Below are positions 49,489 to 59,060 of a stretch of 64,000 nt of DNA, in pieces. The notes beneath the pieces were generated by a model that saw only the letters and a list, made by a program, of their open reading frames with translations, ran no database searches and was not told the DNA's origin. Position numbers and translations under genes: made by a program. How positions within the stretch are numbered: the stretch's first letter is position 1; every line of letters begins with the position of its first letter. The stretch is from positions 16,124-80,123 of the forward strand of contig NZ_LGEG01000182.1 in the NCBI RefSeq assembly GCF_001280125.1, given 5' to 3'. The stretch comes from Streptomyces sp. NRRL F-6492. GTDB lineage: Bacteria; Actinomycetota; Actinomycetes; Streptomycetales; Streptomycetaceae.

Positions 49489-51333
49489 ATGACACAGCCG
49501 CCCAGCAACCAGCCGCCGGGGGGCTTCGGAGCCCCTCAGGACCCGAACCGGCCCTCGGACCACTCCCCGCAGCCGGGGCAGCCGCCCGTACCGCCGCTCC
49601 CGCCGCAGACGCCGCCGCCCCCGCAGGGCCCGCCGCCGGCCGCGCCCGGCCCCTACGGGCAGGCCCCGCAGCAGCCCGCGCCCGGGTACGGCTACCCGCA
49701 GCAGCCCGGCCAGCAGCCGGGCCAGCCCGGCCCCTACGGGCAGCCGGTGCCGCCGCCCTACGGGTACCCGCAGCAGGGCCAGCAGCCCGGCCCGTACGGC
49801 CAGCAGCCCAACCCCTACGGCGGTTACCCCACCCAGCCCGGATACCCCGGCGCCCCGACCCCGCCGCCGCCCGGCGGCGGCGGTCCCGCCAAGAACCGGA
49901 CCGCCCTCGTCGCCGGTGTGGCCGCCGCGGCCGTCCTGGTCGCCGCCGTCACCACCTGGGCCGTCGTCGGCGGCGGTGACGAGAAGGACCCGGTGGCCGG
50001 GCCCACCGCCACGGCCACGTCCGGTCCGACCTCCGGCGCCCCCGAGCCCTCCGGCTCGGCCGACGGGGGCGACGGCTCCGGCGACGGGCGCAACGGCGAG
50101 GAGGACCTCAACGCGGGCCGCCAGGCCGGCGAGGCCAAGGTCGACTGGCTGACGAAGAACACCGTCGACCTGCCCCGCAACGGCGCCGACGTCAAGGGCC
50201 CCTGGATCGTCGGCGACACCGTCGTCAAGGCCATGTACAAGAGCGTCGAGGGCCACGACCTCACCACGGGCGCCGTGAAGTGGACCGTCCCCCTCCCGTT
50301 CGAGCTGTGCGCGGCCCCGACGGAGCCCTCCGCGAACGGGATCATGGTCTTCGGGTACGAGGAGAGCGCCAAGGACGGCGCCAAGTGCACCGAGCTCCAG
50401 CAGATCGACCTGAAGACCGGCAAGGCCGGCTGGAAGAAGGCCGTCCCGAAGGCCACCGGCCTCTTCGCCTTCTCCGACAACACCCTGACCATCAGCGGCG
50501 ACACGGTCACCGCGGCCGGCACCAGCAGCGCGTACGGCTTCTCGCTCACCGACGGCCGCCAGCTCTTCAAGGGCGCCACCACCGGCTGCAAGCCCTTCGC
50601 CTACGCGGGCGGCAAGAAGCTGATCGCCGCCATGAGCTGCCCCTCGGGCAACGCGTCCAAGAAGATCGAGGCGGTCGGCGAGGTCGACCCCACCACCGGC
50701 AAGCCGAAGTTCACCTTCCAGCTGCAGGCGGACTGGACGGTGGACAAGATCTACTCGGTCGACCCGCTGGTCGTCTCGGCCACCCAGCGCGAGCAGAAGA
50801 AGTGGGGCGTCTTCGCCCTCCGCCCGGACGGCAGGCTCCGCTCGAACATCCAGGGCGGCAAGGACAAGTTCGCCCCCTCGTGCGGCGGCAGCTTCGTCAT
50901 CTTCGGCAAGAACCTCCAGGGCTGCACGGGCGTCGCGGCCGACGCGAACACCTTCTACATGGCGACCGACACCGGCTACGGCAAGGCCAACGAGATCGTC
51001 GCCTTCGACCTGGACAACGGCAAGCCCAAGTGGCGCTCCAAGGCCCCCGGCGAGCAGAACATGACGCCGCTGCGCATGGAGGGCTCCGAGGTCCTGGCCT
51101 ACGTGAAGCCCTCGTACGGCAAGGGCGGTGCCGTCGCCACCGTCGCGCCGTCCGGCGGCGCGCCGAAGATCCTGCTTCAGCACCCGGCCTCCACCGCCGA
51201 GATCGAGAACAGCTTCTACAGTGCCGGCTACGCCTACGGCAACGGCACCTTCGTCGTGGCGAGCGGACGTGTCTCCGCCACGAACGACAAGGAAGAGAAG
51301 CTCGTCAAGACGATGATGGCCTTCAGCAAGTGA
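49489..51333 (+). CDS. PQQ-like beta-propeller membrane protein (copy 1)
   Basis: 614-residue bitopic protein. The first 135 residues are Pro/Gln/Gly/Tyr-rich low complexity ([29 protein letters not shown]), then one membrane helix at about 142-162 ([20 protein letters not shown]), a Gly/Ser/Asp linker, and an extracellular propeller domain from about residue 215 with PQQ-type blades ([29 protein letters not shown]). Several Cys in the propeller may form disulfides. It resembles extracellular sensor halves of Streptomyces kinases but has no kinase domain. ATG 49489. Followed 13 bases later by a paralogue. Confidence 0.85.
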   Translation: MTQPPSNQPPGGFGAPQDPNRPSDHSPQPGQPPVPPLPPQTPPPPQGPPPAAPGPYGQAPQQPAPGYGYPQQPGQQPGQPGPYGQPVPPPYGYPQQGQQPGPYGQQPNPYGGYPTQPGYPGAPTPPPPGGGGPAKNRTALVAGVAAAAVLVAAVTTWAVVGGGDEKDPVAGPTATATSGPTSGAPEPSGSADGGDGSGDGRNGEEDLNAGRQAGEAKVDWLTKNTVDLPRNGADVKGPWIVGDTVVKAMYKSVEGHDLTTGAVKWTVPLPFELCAAPTEPSANGIMVFGYEESAKDGAKCTELQQIDLKTGKAGWKKAVPKATGLFAFSDNTLTISGDTVTAAGTSSAYGFSLTDGRQLFKGATTGCKPFAYAGGKKLIAAMSCPSGNASKKIEAVGEVDPTTGKPKFTFQLQADWTVDKIYSVDPLVVSATQREQKKWGVFALRPDGRLRSNIQGGKDKFAPSCGGSFVIFGKNLQGCTGVAADANTFYMATDTGYGKANEIVAFDLDNGKPKWRSKAPGEQNMTPLRMEGSEVLAYVKPSYGKGGAVATVAPSGGAPKILLQHPASTAEIENSFYSAGYAYGNGTFVVASGRVSATNDKEEKLVKTMMAFSK

Positions 51334-51346
51334 GGTACACGGACCG

Positions 51347-53173
51347 ATGACGCAGCCACCCCCGCCCCCGCCGAACCGGCCGCCGGACCCGCAGGGCGGC
51401 TTCGGGGCGCCGACGCCTCCGCCGCAGGAGCCCGGCTACGGCTATCCGCAGCAGCCCGGGCCCGGCTACGGGCAGCCGCAGCAGCCCCCGGCGGACCAGG
51501 GCTACGGCTATCCGCAGCAGCCCCCGGCCGACCAGGGCCACGGCTACCCGCAGCAGGCCCCGTACGGCTACCCCGGGCAGCCCGGGGCCGACCAGGGGTA
51601 CGGCTACCCGACGCAGCCCCAGCAGCCGCAGCAGTCCCCGTACGGCTATCCGGCGCAGCCGCAGTACGGCGGCTACCAGCAGCCCGTCCCGCCGCCGGCG
51701 CCCGGCGGCGGGAAGAAGCTGTCGGCGCAGCTCCAGATCGTCATCGCGGCGGCCGTCGCGGTCGCCCTGATCGTCGGCTTCGGCATCTGGTACGCCACCT
51801 CCGGTGACGGCGGCGGCGAGGAGGCCAAGGGCACGGGGGGCACCACGCAGGGCTCCGCGGCCGGGGGCGGCGCAGGCACCGGCGGGGGCGGTGGCGGCGG
51901 CAAGGAGAAGGCGCCCGCCGACACGCGGGCGAAGGTGGCCTTCAAGGTCGCCCAGCCGAAGGTCCCGGACGTCACCGACGTCACCGGCTCCTGGATCACC
52001 GACAAGGCGTTCGTGAAGCCGGGCGTCAACTCGCTGGTCGCCTACGACCTGGACGAGGGCGGCGTCCTGTGGACGCTGCCGCTGACCGGCCAGGTCTGCG
52101 GCGCCTCGCGGCACGTCAGCGCCGACAACAAGCTGCCGGTCCTCTTCGAGGCCGCCAAGCGGGTCGCGCCGCGCTACTACCAGCAGTGCACCCAGGTCGG
52201 CGTGGTCGACCTGAACACCGGCAAGCTGGTGTGGTCCGAGTCGGTCTCCGCCGGCGACGACAAGGCGCGGTTCAGCGAGGTCACGCTCAGCGGGACGACC
52301 GTCGCGGCCGGCGGCACCGACGGCGGCGCGGCCTTCGACCTCGCCAGCGGCAACGCGCGCTGGAAGCCGAAGGCCGAGGACGACCGCTGCTACGACCTGG
52401 GCTACGGCGGCGGCGCGGGCCTCGTCGCGGTCCGCAAGTGCGGTACGTACGACAGCCCGAGCGTGCTGATCCAGAACCTCGACCCGATGACGGGCAAGCC
52501 GCTCTCGCAGTTCAAGATGCCGACCGGCGTCAAGTACGCCTCGGTCGTCTCCACCAGGCCGCTGGTCGTCGCGGCCGACGTCGGCGAGACCGCCGGCGAC
52601 GGCAGCGGCATCTCGGACTTCTTCTCGATCGACGAGAAGACCGGGAAGCTGAAGACGAAGATCACGGCGGACGCGGACCAGTACGCGGCCCGCTGCCGCA
52701 CCACCCAGGTCGAGTCCTGCGAGCGGGCGCTCGTCGGCAACGGCAGGCTGTACGTGCCGACCGAGGAGCACGAGGGCAGCACCGGCGAGTACGGCTCCGA
52801 GACCAACGAGGTCATCGCCTTCGACCTGGCCACCGGGCGCACGGTGCCGGAGAAGGCCGACGCGGGCGACAAGTACACCTACGTCCCGATGCGGATGGAC
52901 GGCGCCGCCGTCATCGCCTACAAGGAGGCGCCGTACGACAAGGGCGGCCAGGTCGTCTCGATCGACGGGGTCACGATGAAGGAGACGCTGCTCCTGGAGA
53001 ACCCGGCGGACAAGTCGGTCAACAACCTGGAGCGGAGCTTCAGCCTGACCGGTTCCGAACTCCGGTACGAGGGCGGCCGGCTCTTCGTCTCGGACCGGCT
53101 GATCAGCAAGCCCCGGGAGTCGGACACCGGCCCCGCGGAGTACCTGCTCGTCTCCTTCGCCGTCCCGCGCTGA
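51347..53173 (+). CDS. PQQ-like beta-propeller membrane protein (copy 2)
   Basis: 608-residue paralogue of the preceding protein with the same build: Pro/Gln/Tyr-rich N-terminal 120 residues ([13 protein letters not shown] repeated), membrane helix at about 129-147 ([20 protein letters not shown]), Gly-rich linker, and PQQ-type propeller ([34 protein letters not shown]). Cys are again spaced along the propeller. ATG 51347. The tandem copies probably share a promoter upstream of 49489 and may form a heteromeric surface complex; function unknown. Confidence 0.85.
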   Translation: MTQPPPPPPNRPPDPQGGFGAPTPPPQEPGYGYPQQPGPGYGQPQQPPADQGYGYPQQPPADQGHGYPQQAPYGYPGQPGADQGYGYPTQPQQPQQSPYGYPAQPQYGGYQQPVPPPAPGGGKKLSAQLQIVIAAAVAVALIVGFGIWYATSGDGGGEEAKGTGGTTQGSAAGGGAGTGGGGGGGKEKAPADTRAKVAFKVAQPKVPDVTDVTGSWITDKAFVKPGVNSLVAYDLDEGGVLWTLPLTGQVCGASRHVSADNKLPVLFEAAKRVAPRYYQQCTQVGVVDLNTGKLVWSESVSAGDDKARFSEVTLSGTTVAAGGTDGGAAFDLASGNARWKPKAEDDRCYDLGYGGGAGLVAVRKCGTYDSPSVLIQNLDPMTGKPLSQFKMPTGVKYASVVSTRPLVVAADVGETAGDGSGISDFFSIDEKTGKLKTKITADADQYAARCRTTQVESCERALVGNGRLYVPTEEHEGSTGEYGSETNEVIAFDLATGRTVPEKADAGDKYTYVPMRMDGAAVIAYKEAPYDKGGQVVSIDGVTMKETLLLENPADKSVNNLERSFSLTGSELRYEGGRLFVSDRLISKPRESDTGPAEYLLVSFAVPR

Positions 53174-53192
53174 CGGCGGATCCGCACGGCCG

Positions 53193-53222
53193 CGGGCCCC
53201 TCCGGTGATCCGGAGGGGCCCG
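53193..53222 (+). terminator. Terminator after the PQQ pair
   Basis: Perfect 13-bp stem CGGGCCCCTCCGG / CCGGAGGGGCCCG with loop TGAT. Confidence 0.88.
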
Positions 53223-53364
53223 TCGTCCGTCTCCGGCGCCCCCGGTCCGCCGGCCCGTCGGTCCGGGGGGCCGTGTCCGGGATTGGCGCGATCCGGGGCG
53301 GGGGAGCGTGTAGCTTGCCGGACTCAGGCCCGGCCGGATCTCCGGCGGGCCCGGAGGAGGGGGA

Positions 53365-54057
53365 ATGACCGGGATGGGCGTACGCCTCGTGGTGGTCGAC
53401 GACCACCGGCTGCACGCGGAGGCGCTCGCCTCGGCCCTGAAGCTGCGCGGGCACCGGGTGCTCGCGGCGGCCGCGCCGGTGGCGGGCGCGGCGGAGCTGG
53501 TGGTGAGCCGGGCGCCGGAGGTCTGCCTCCTGGGCACGGCGGCGCCGGACGGGCCGGGGGTCTTCGACCCGGTCGTACGGATCAAGCGGGAGCGGCCGCA
53601 GGTGGCCGTGGTGGTGCTCGGTCCGGTGCCGTCGCCGCGCGGGATCGCGGCGGCGTTCGCGGCCGGGGCGTCCGGCTACGTCCGGCACGACGAGCGCATC
53701 GAGGGCGTCGAGCGGGCCCTGGTGAAGGCCAGGGCGGGGGAGACGGCGGTGGCGCCGCAGCTGCTCCAGGGCGCCTTCGCGGAGCTGCTGAACCCCTCGG
53801 AGCAGCCGGACGACGAGGGCCAGCGGCTGCTGCGGCTCCTGACGCGGCGGGAGGCGGAGGTCCTCGTGCGGGTCGCGGAGGGGGAGGACACCCGGCTGAT
53901 CGCGGTGGGGATGGGGATCGCGCCGAGCACGGCGCGGACGCACGTGCAGCGGGTCCTGATGAAGCTGGGGGTCGGCTCCCGCCTGGAGGCGGCGGCCCTG
54001 GCGGCCCGCACCGGGCTCCTGGACCGGGCGGTCCCCCGCCCCCGGGGCGCCTCCTGA
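53365..54057 (+). CDS. Atypical response regulator with LuxR output domain
   Basis: 230-residue NarL/LuxR-type regulator. The receiver starts normally (VRLVVVDDHRLHAEALASAL) but the site of phosphorylation is lost: where D-I/L-x-M-P is expected the sequence is PEVCLLGTAAPDGP, with Gly in place of the acceptor Asp, and the conserved Lys is replaced in GYVRHDE. The HTH is intact (LTRREAEVLVRVAEGEDTRL, then STARTHVQRVLMKLGVGSR). It is therefore probably controlled by a ligand or by partner binding, not by phosphorylation. No histidine kinase nearby. ATG 53365 with GGAGG upstream. Confidence 0.88.
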   Translation: MTGMGVRLVVVDDHRLHAEALASALKLRGHRVLAAAAPVAGAAELVVSRAPEVCLLGTAAPDGPGVFDPVVRIKRERPQVAVVVLGPVPSPRGIAAAFAAGASGYVRHDERIEGVERALVKARAGETAVAPQLLQGAFAELLNPSEQPDDEGQRLLRLLTRREAEVLVRVAEGEDTRLIAVGMGIAPSTARTHVQRVLMKLGVGSRLEAAALAARTGLLDRAVPRPRGAS

Positions 54058-54107
54058 GAGCCGTCCCGTGAAGCCGTCCCCCGAAGCCGTCCCGTGAAGT
54101 CGTCCGA
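54055..54107 (+). repeat. 13-14-nt tandem repeat starting at the regulator stop
   Basis: TGAGAGCCGTCCCG (54055-54068), TGAAGCCGTCCCC (54069-54081), CGAAGCCGTCCCG (54082-54094), TGAAGTCGTCCGA (54095-54107). The first unit begins with the TGA stop. Confidence 0.8.
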
Positions 54108-54151
54108 CGCGTCGCGGCCGGGGCCGGGGCGGACTTCGCCATTGACGTCGA

Positions 54152-54196
54152 TGTTTGAATGTGATTCTTTGTGCGTGGTTCTGTTTGATCGTGCTT
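54152..54196 (+). promoter_or_regulatory. Direct repeats in the galT promoter region
   Basis: TGTTTGAATGTGATT (54152-54166) and TGTTTGATCGTGCTT (54182-54196) are direct repeats 30 bases apart, just upstream of galT in an A/T-richer patch. TGTTTGAnnGTG-type repeats are typical binding sites of DeoR-family sugar regulators in streptomycetes, and galP1 of Streptomyces is known to depend on repeated hexamers. Confidence 0.5.
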
Positions 54197-54218
54197 GGTC
54201 CTGCCCGGAGGGCACCCC

Positions 54219-55262
54219 GTGAAGAAGACCGTCACCACGCTCGCCGACGGGCGCGAGCTCATCTACTACGACGCGCGCGAGGACACCGTCCGCACCGCCG
54301 CCGACACCCGTCCCCTCACCCCCGTCGTCTCCCGGTCCGAGATCCGGTACGACGAGCTGACCGGAGACCCGGTCACCGTCGCCTCCCACCGGCAGGACCG
54401 CACCTACCTCCCGCCGTCCGAGGCCTGCCCGCTCTGCCCCTCCCGGGACGGCCGCGAGAGCGAGATCCCCGAGAAGGGCTACGAGGTCGCGGTCTTCGAG
54501 AACCGCTTCCCCTCCCTCTCCGGCGGCGTCGGCCGCTGCGAGGTCGTCTGCTTCACCGACGACCACACGGACTCCTTCGCCGACCTCACCGAGGAGCGGG
54601 CCGCCCTCGTCCTCGACGCCTGGACCGACCGCACCGCCGCGCTCTCCGCCCTCCCCGGCGTCGAGCAGGTCTACTGCTTCGAGAACCGGGGCGCCGAGAT
54701 CGGCGTCACCCTGCCCCACGCCCACGGCCAGATCTACGCCTTCCCCTACGTGACGCCCCGGACGGCCGCCATGCGGCGCCGGCTCGACGAGCACCGGGCC
54801 GCGACCGGACGGAACCTCTTCGACGACGTCGTCGCCCGGGAGCGGGCCGACGGCGAGCGGGTGGTCCTGGAGACCGACCACTGGATCGCCTTCGTGCCGT
54901 ACGCCGCCCACTGGCCGTACGAGGTGCACCTCCACCCCAGGCGGCGGGTGCCCGACCTGCTCGCCCTCGACGGCGACGCCCGCACAGAGTGCGCACAGGT
55001 CCTTCTGGAACTCTTGAGGCGCTTCGACCGGATCTTCGGCCCGGACGCGCCGCCGACCCCCTACATCGCCGCCTGGCACCAGGCGCCGTTCACGGACCGG
55101 CGGCGCGAGGACTTCGGGCTCCACCTGGAGCTCTTCACCGTCCGGCGGGCCCCCGGCAGGCTCAAGTTCCTCGCGGGCACCGAATCCGGCATGGGCGCGT
55201 TCATGAACGACGTGCGGCCGGAGGACGCGGCCCGACGACTCCGAGAGGTGGCAGACGCATGA
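54219..55262 (+). CDS. galT: Galactose-1-phosphate uridylyltransferase
   Basis: 347-residue GalT of the Leloir pathway, exchanging UMP between UDP-glucose and galactose-1-phosphate. Zinc-type CPLC (about 66-69), the nucleophile motif HAHGQ in [11 protein letters not shown] (about 167-177), and the C-terminal [13 protein letters not shown] and [20 protein letters not shown] are intact. GTG 54219 with GGAGGG seven bases upstream is chosen; an earlier GTG at 54195 precedes the binding site. The stop overlaps galE (ATGA). Confidence 0.94.
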   Translation: MKKTVTTLADGRELIYYDAREDTVRTAADTRPLTPVVSRSEIRYDELTGDPVTVASHRQDRTYLPPSEACPLCPSRDGRESEIPEKGYEVAVFENRFPSLSGGVGRCEVVCFTDDHTDSFADLTEERAALVLDAWTDRTAALSALPGVEQVYCFENRGAEIGVTLPHAHGQIYAFPYVTPRTAAMRRRLDEHRAATGRNLFDDVVARERADGERVVLETDHWIAFVPYAAHWPYEVHLHPRRRVPDLLALDGDARTECAQVLLELLRRFDRIFGPDAPPTPYIAAWHQAPFTDRRREDFGLHLELFTVRRAPGRLKFLAGTESGMGAFMNDVRPEDAARRLREVADA

Positions 55263-56230
55263 CGCAGCGGTATCTGGTGACGGGCGGGGCGGGATACGTG
55301 GGCAGCGTCGTCGCCGCCCACCTCCTGGAGCGGGGCCACCGGGTCACCGTCCTCGACGACCTCTCCACCGGCTTCGCCGAAGCCGTCCCGGAGGGCGCCG
55401 AGTTCGTCGAGGGACGCGTCCAGGACGCCGCCCGGTGGCTCGACGGCTCCTACGACGCCGTCCTGCACTTCGCCGCCTCCTCCCAGGTCGGCGAGTCCGT
55501 CGAGAAGCCGGAGAAGTACTGGGAGAACAACGTCGGCGGCACCATGGCCCTGCTCGCCGCCCTGCGCGCGGCCGGGATCCGCCGGCTCGTCTTCTCCTCC
55601 ACCGCCGCCACCTACGGCGAGCCGGAGACCGTGCCCGTCCGCGAGACCGCCCCCACCGCCCCCACCAGCCCCTACGGGGCGACCAAGCTCGCCGTGGACC
55701 ACATGATCGGCGGCGAGTGCGCCGCCCACGGCCTGGCCGCCGTCTCGCTGCGGTACTTCAACGTGGCCGGGGCGTACGGGGCGTACGGCGAGCGCCACGA
55801 GCCCGAGTCGCACCTGATCCCGCTCGTCCTCCAGGTTGCCCTGGGCCGGCGCGCGGCGATCTCCGTGTACGGGGAGGACTATCCGACCCCGGACGGCACC
55901 TGCGTCCGCGACTACATCCACGTCGCCGACCTCGCCGAGGCCCACCTCCTCGCGCTCGACGCCATGACGGCCGGTGAGCACCTGATCTGCAACCTGGGCA
56001 ACGGCAACGGCTTCTCCGTCCGCGAGGTCGTCGAGACCGTGCGCGAGGTCACCGGCCACCCGGTCCCCGAGGTCGTCGCCCCCCGCCGCCCCGGCGACCC
56101 GGCCGTCCTCGTCGCCTCCGCCGACAGCGCGCGCGAGCGGCTCGGCTGGACCCCCTCCCGCCCCGACCTGGCGGACGTCGTCACCGACGCCTGGGCCTTC
56201 GCCCGGAGCAGAGAAGGAGAGCGCCCGTGA
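55259..56230 (+). CDS. galE: UDP-glucose 4-epimerase
   Basis: 323-residue extended SDR. N-terminal NAD motif [10 protein letters not shown] (about 7-16), catalytic Ser in [11 protein letters not shown] and Tyr-Lys in YGATK (about 143-147), and [12 protein letters not shown] are intact. ATG 55259 overlaps the galT stop and the stop overlaps galK (GTGA at 56227-56230), making galTEK one coupled operon in the usual Streptomyces order. Confidence 0.95.
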   Translation: MTQRYLVTGGAGYVGSVVAAHLLERGHRVTVLDDLSTGFAEAVPEGAEFVEGRVQDAARWLDGSYDAVLHFAASSQVGESVEKPEKYWENNVGGTMALLAALRAAGIRRLVFSSTAATYGEPETVPVRETAPTAPTSPYGATKLAVDHMIGGECAAHGLAAVSLRYFNVAGAYGAYGERHEPESHLIPLVLQVALGRRAAISVYGEDYPTPDGTCVRDYIHVADLAEAHLLALDAMTAGEHLICNLGNGNGFSVREVVETVREVTGHPVPEVVAPRRPGDPAVLVASADSARERLGWTPSRPDLADVVTDAWAFARSREGERP

Positions 56231-57366
56231 GCGTCGCGGCCGGATTCGAGAGCCTCTACGGGACCGCCCCCGACGGCGTCTGGGCGGCCCCCGGGCGGGT
56301 CAACCTCATCGGGGAGTACACCGACTTCAACGACGGCTTCGTGCTGCCGCTCGCGCTGCCGCACACCGCCGTCGCCGCCGTCTCCCGCCGCGACGACGGC
56401 GTCCTGCGCCTGCACTCGGCCGACGTCGACGGCGGGATCGTCCAGCTCGACGCGGAGACCCTGGAGCCGCTGTCCGGCGGCGGCTGGGCGGCCTACCCGG
56501 CCGGGGTCGTCTGGGCGCTGCGGGAAGCCGGGCACCCGGTGACGGGCGCCGACGTGCACCTCGCCTCGACCGTGCCGACCGGCGCCGGGCTCTCCTCCTC
56601 GGCCGCCCTGGAGGTCGTCACCGCGCTCGCCCTGAACGACCTGTTCGGACTCGGCCTCTCCCGGCCGGAGCTCGCCCGGCTCGCCCAGCGCGCCGAGAAC
56701 GCCTTCGTCGACGTGCCCTGCGGGGTCATGGACCAGATGGCCTCCGCCTGCGCGCAGGAGGGCCACGCCCTCCACCTGGACACCCGGGACCTGTCGTACC
56801 GTCAGGTCCCCTTCGACCCGGCCGCCGAGGGGCTGACGCTGCTCGTCGTCGACACCCGCGTGAAGCACGCGCTCGGGGACGGCGCGTACGCCGAGCGGCG
56901 CGCCGGGTGCGAGGCGGGCGCGCGGGCGCTCGGCGTGCGCACCCTGCGCGAGGTCGACGCCGCGCACCTGCCGGAGGCCCTGGCGCGGCTGGGCGACGAG
57001 ACGGTCCGGCGGTACGTGCGGCACGTCGTCTCGGACAACGCGCGCGTGGCGCGGACGATCGCGCTGCTGGACGCCGGGGACCCCCGGGCGGTCGGCCCGG
57101 TCCTCACCGAGGGCCACGCCTCCCTCCGGGACGACCTGCGGGTCTCCTGCCCCGAACTGGACCTGGTGGTCGCGGCGGCGAACGCGGCCGGGGCGCTCGG
57201 CGCCCGGATGACCGGCGGCGGCTTCGGCGGCTCGGCCGTCGTCCTGGTCGGGACCGACCGGGTGGAGGAGGTCGCCGCCGCCGTCGGCGAGGCCTTCGCC
57301 CTGGCCGGGTACGCGGCCCCGGGCGTCTTCCCCGCCGTCCCGTCGGCGGGAGCCCGCCGCCTCTGA
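56227..57366 (+). CDS. galK: Galactokinase
   Basis: 379-residue GHMP kinase phosphorylating galactose. The galactokinase signature appears as [19 protein letters not shown] (about 23-41), with Tyr for the more usual His and Phe for Tyr; the ATP loop [15 protein letters not shown] lies at about 118-132, and the C-terminal [14 protein letters not shown] is present. GTG 56227. The stop codon lies within an 18-nt duplication (57353-57388). Confidence 0.94.
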   Translation: MSVAAGFESLYGTAPDGVWAAPGRVNLIGEYTDFNDGFVLPLALPHTAVAAVSRRDDGVLRLHSADVDGGIVQLDAETLEPLSGGGWAAYPAGVVWALREAGHPVTGADVHLASTVPTGAGLSSSAALEVVTALALNDLFGLGLSRPELARLAQRAENAFVDVPCGVMDQMASACAQEGHALHLDTRDLSYRQVPFDPAAEGLTLLVVDTRVKHALGDGAYAERRAGCEAGARALGVRTLREVDAAHLPEALARLGDETVRRYVRHVVSDNARVARTIALLDAGDPRAVGPVLTEGHASLRDDLRVSCPELDLVVAAANAAGALGARMTGGGFGGSAVVLVGTDRVEEVAAAVGEAFALAGYAAPGVFPAVPSAGARRL

Positions 57367-57388
57367 GGATCCCGCCGCCTCCGAGGAG
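57353..57388 (+). repeat. 18-nt duplication across the galK stop
   Basis: CCCGCCGCCTCTGAGGAT (57353-57370) and CCCGCCGCCTCCGAGGAG (57371-57388). The TGA stop in the first copy is CGA in the second. Confidence 0.8.
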
Positions 57389-57450
57389 CCCTTTCCGGCC
57401 GTCGGTCACCGGCGGTTCCGGTCTCCGTCCCCGACAGTTCCCCGATTCGG

Positions 57451-57500
57451 CCCCCGCCGTGGCGCCCCGCCCCTACCCTGAGGGGCGGCGTCGGCGGGGG
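57451..57500 (+). terminator. Hairpin after galTEK
   Basis: Outer stem CCCCCGCCG / CGGCGGGGG (57451-57459, 57492-57500) and inner stem CCGCCCCT / AGGGGCGG (57467-57474, 57481-57488). It lies 85 bases after galK and 135 before the next start. Confidence 0.6.
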
Positions 57501-57634
57501 CCGGCGCCGTTCGGGGGGCGAGACCCGCCGGGTACGGCGCCGTGAGCGGGGTATCCATCCCCGCACGGCGGCGGCCGTGTCCCACGACGGACCCGCCCCC
57601 GGCGCCGTGCCCGCGCCGGTCCGTTCCTCGACGC

Positions 57635-58441
57635 ATGGGGGTGTCCGTGGCACGTATCCGGGTCCTGGTGGTGGACGACCACCGGATCTTCGCCGAGTCG
57701 CTGGCCGCCGCCCTCGCGGCGGAGCCGGACGTCGACGTCGCCGCGGCGGGCAGCGGCCCGGCCGCCCTGCGGTGTCTGGAGCGCGGCGCGGCGGAGGGGC
57801 GCAGGTTCGACGTGCTGCTCGTCGACGCCGAGCTGGGCGCGGGGCCGCCCGGGGCGCCCGCGGCCCGCGCGGTGCCCGACGACGGCGAGGGCGCGGTGGA
57901 CGGGATCTCACTGGTGGCCGGGGTGCGCCGGGTCCAGCCGGCCGTCCGCACCGTCGTCCTCGCGGAGAAGGACGACCCGCACCGGGCCGCGCTCGCCCTC
58001 CAGTCCGGGGCGTCGGGCTGGGTCGCGAAGGACTGTTCGCTCCAGCGGCTGCTCGCGGTGGTGCGGGGGGTGCTGCGGGACGAGACGCACCTGCCGCCGG
58101 CCCTGCTCACGGGCGTCCTGCGGGAGCTGACGGCGGCCCGCAAGCACCGCACGGACAGCGAGCGCCTGGTGGAGTCGCTGACCCCGCGCGAGCGGGAGGT
58201 GCTGCGCTGCATGGTCGCGGGCCTGGGCCGCAAGGCGGTCGCCGAGCGCCTGTTCCTGTCCCCGCACACCGTCCGCACCCACATGCAGAACGTGCTGGGG
58301 AAGCTGGGCGTGCACTCGACCCTGGCGGCGGTGGCCCTGGCCCGCCGCGCGGGCGTCGGCCCGGCGGAGGCCGTGCCGGTGACGGTGCCGGCGCGGGTGC
58401 TAGCCGGGGACGTTGTCGAACGGGGCGGTCAGCCGGCGTAG
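57635..58441 (+). CDS. Response regulator with LuxR output domain
   Basis: 268-residue NarL/LuxR-type response regulator. Unlike the regulator at 53365 the receiver is complete: VVDDHRIFAE, phosphoacceptor Asp in FDVLLVDAELG, Lys in GWVAKDCS. An insertion of about 25 residues (GAGPPGAPAARAVPDDGEG) follows the acceptor strand. HTH: LTPREREVLRCMVAGLGRKA and HTVRTHMQNVLGKLGVHS. ATG 57635 or GTG 57647 (better spaced to GGGGG) may be the start. No kinase is adjacent. Its last 42 bases overlap the 3' end of the convergent marR gene. Confidence 0.9.
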   Translation: MGVSVARIRVLVVDDHRIFAESLAAALAAEPDVDVAAAGSGPAALRCLERGAAEGRRFDVLLVDAELGAGPPGAPAARAVPDDGEGAVDGISLVAGVRRVQPAVRTVVLAEKDDPHRAALALQSGASGWVAKDCSLQRLLAVVRGVLRDETHLPPALLTGVLRELTAARKHRTDSERLVESLTPREREVLRCMVAGLGRKAVAERLFLSPHTVRTHMQNVLGKLGVHSTLAAVALARRAGVGPAEAVPVTVPARVLAGDVVERGGQPA

Positions 58442-58897
58442 TAGGGCGGCCAGTTCGGCGCGCTGGGCGCCGGAGAGCCGGGCCAGGATGGCGCGCTCCT
58501 GGGCGAGGAGTCCGGCGAGCGCCTCGTCGGCGCGGTCGCGGCCCTCGGGGGTGAGCCGGACGAGGACGCCGCGGCGGTCGCTGGGGTCGGGCAGCCGCTC
58601 GACGAGGCCCTTCTTGGTGAGCCGGTCGATGCGGTTGGTCATGGTCCCGGAGGTGACCAGGGTCTGGGTGAGGAGCTGGCCGGGGGAGAGCTGGTAGGGC
58701 GCTCCGGCGCGGCGGAGCGAGGTGAGCACGTCGAACTCCCAGGGCTCCAGCTGGTGCTCGGAGAAGGCGAGCCGCCGGGCGCGGTCGAGGTGCCGGGCGA
58801 GCCGCGAGACGCGGCTGAGCACCTCGAGCGGTTCCACGTCGAGGTCGGGGCGCTCGCGGCGCCATGCTGCGACCAGTCGGTCGACCTCGTCCTCCAT
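58400..58897 (-). CDS. MarR family transcriptional regulator
   Basis: 165-residue MarR regulator with winged helix: LEPWEFDVLTSLRRAGAPYQ (about 51-70), recognition helix TSGTMTNRIDRLTKKGLVER, and wing PDPSDRRGVLVRLTPEGR. ATG 58897. It is divergent from a SAM methyltransferase and two perfect inverted repeats at 58948-58976 in the shared spacer are typical MarR sites, so it probably represses itself and the methyltransferase. The 3' end overlaps the convergent LuxR gene by 42 bases. Confidence 0.92.
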   Translation of the reverse strand: MEDEVDRLVAAWRRERPDLDVEPLEVLSRVSRLARHLDRARRLAFSEHQLEPWEFDVLTSLRRAGAPYQLSPGQLLTQTLVTSGTMTNRIDRLTKKGLVERLPDPSDRRGVLVRLTPEGRDRADEALAGLLAQERAILARLSGAQRAELAALLRRLTAPFDNVPG

Positions 58898-58947
58898 GAC
58901 GATCAGTGTAGAGGGTCTGTTGACATAAAGTCTCTTCAGGTCGAGTT

Positions 58948-58976
58948 TCTTTACCTAAAGATTCTTGCCATCAAGA
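58948..58976. promoter_or_regulatory. Paired MarR-type operators
   Basis: TCTTTA-CC-TAAAGA (58948-58961) and TCTTG-CCAT-CAAGA (58963-58976) are adjacent perfect inverted repeats in an A/T-rich patch between the marR and methyltransferase genes. A TTGACA hexamer (58920-58925) lies just outside. The second matches the common MarR half-site TCTTGA. Confidence 0.6.
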
Positions 58977-59060
58977 TATATTTCGCTGGACCATGGGGAA
59001 AGGACCCGGCCGGAACACCGTTCCGTTTCGGTCATTCGTTCCAGCAAGGGGGCTTCGAAC

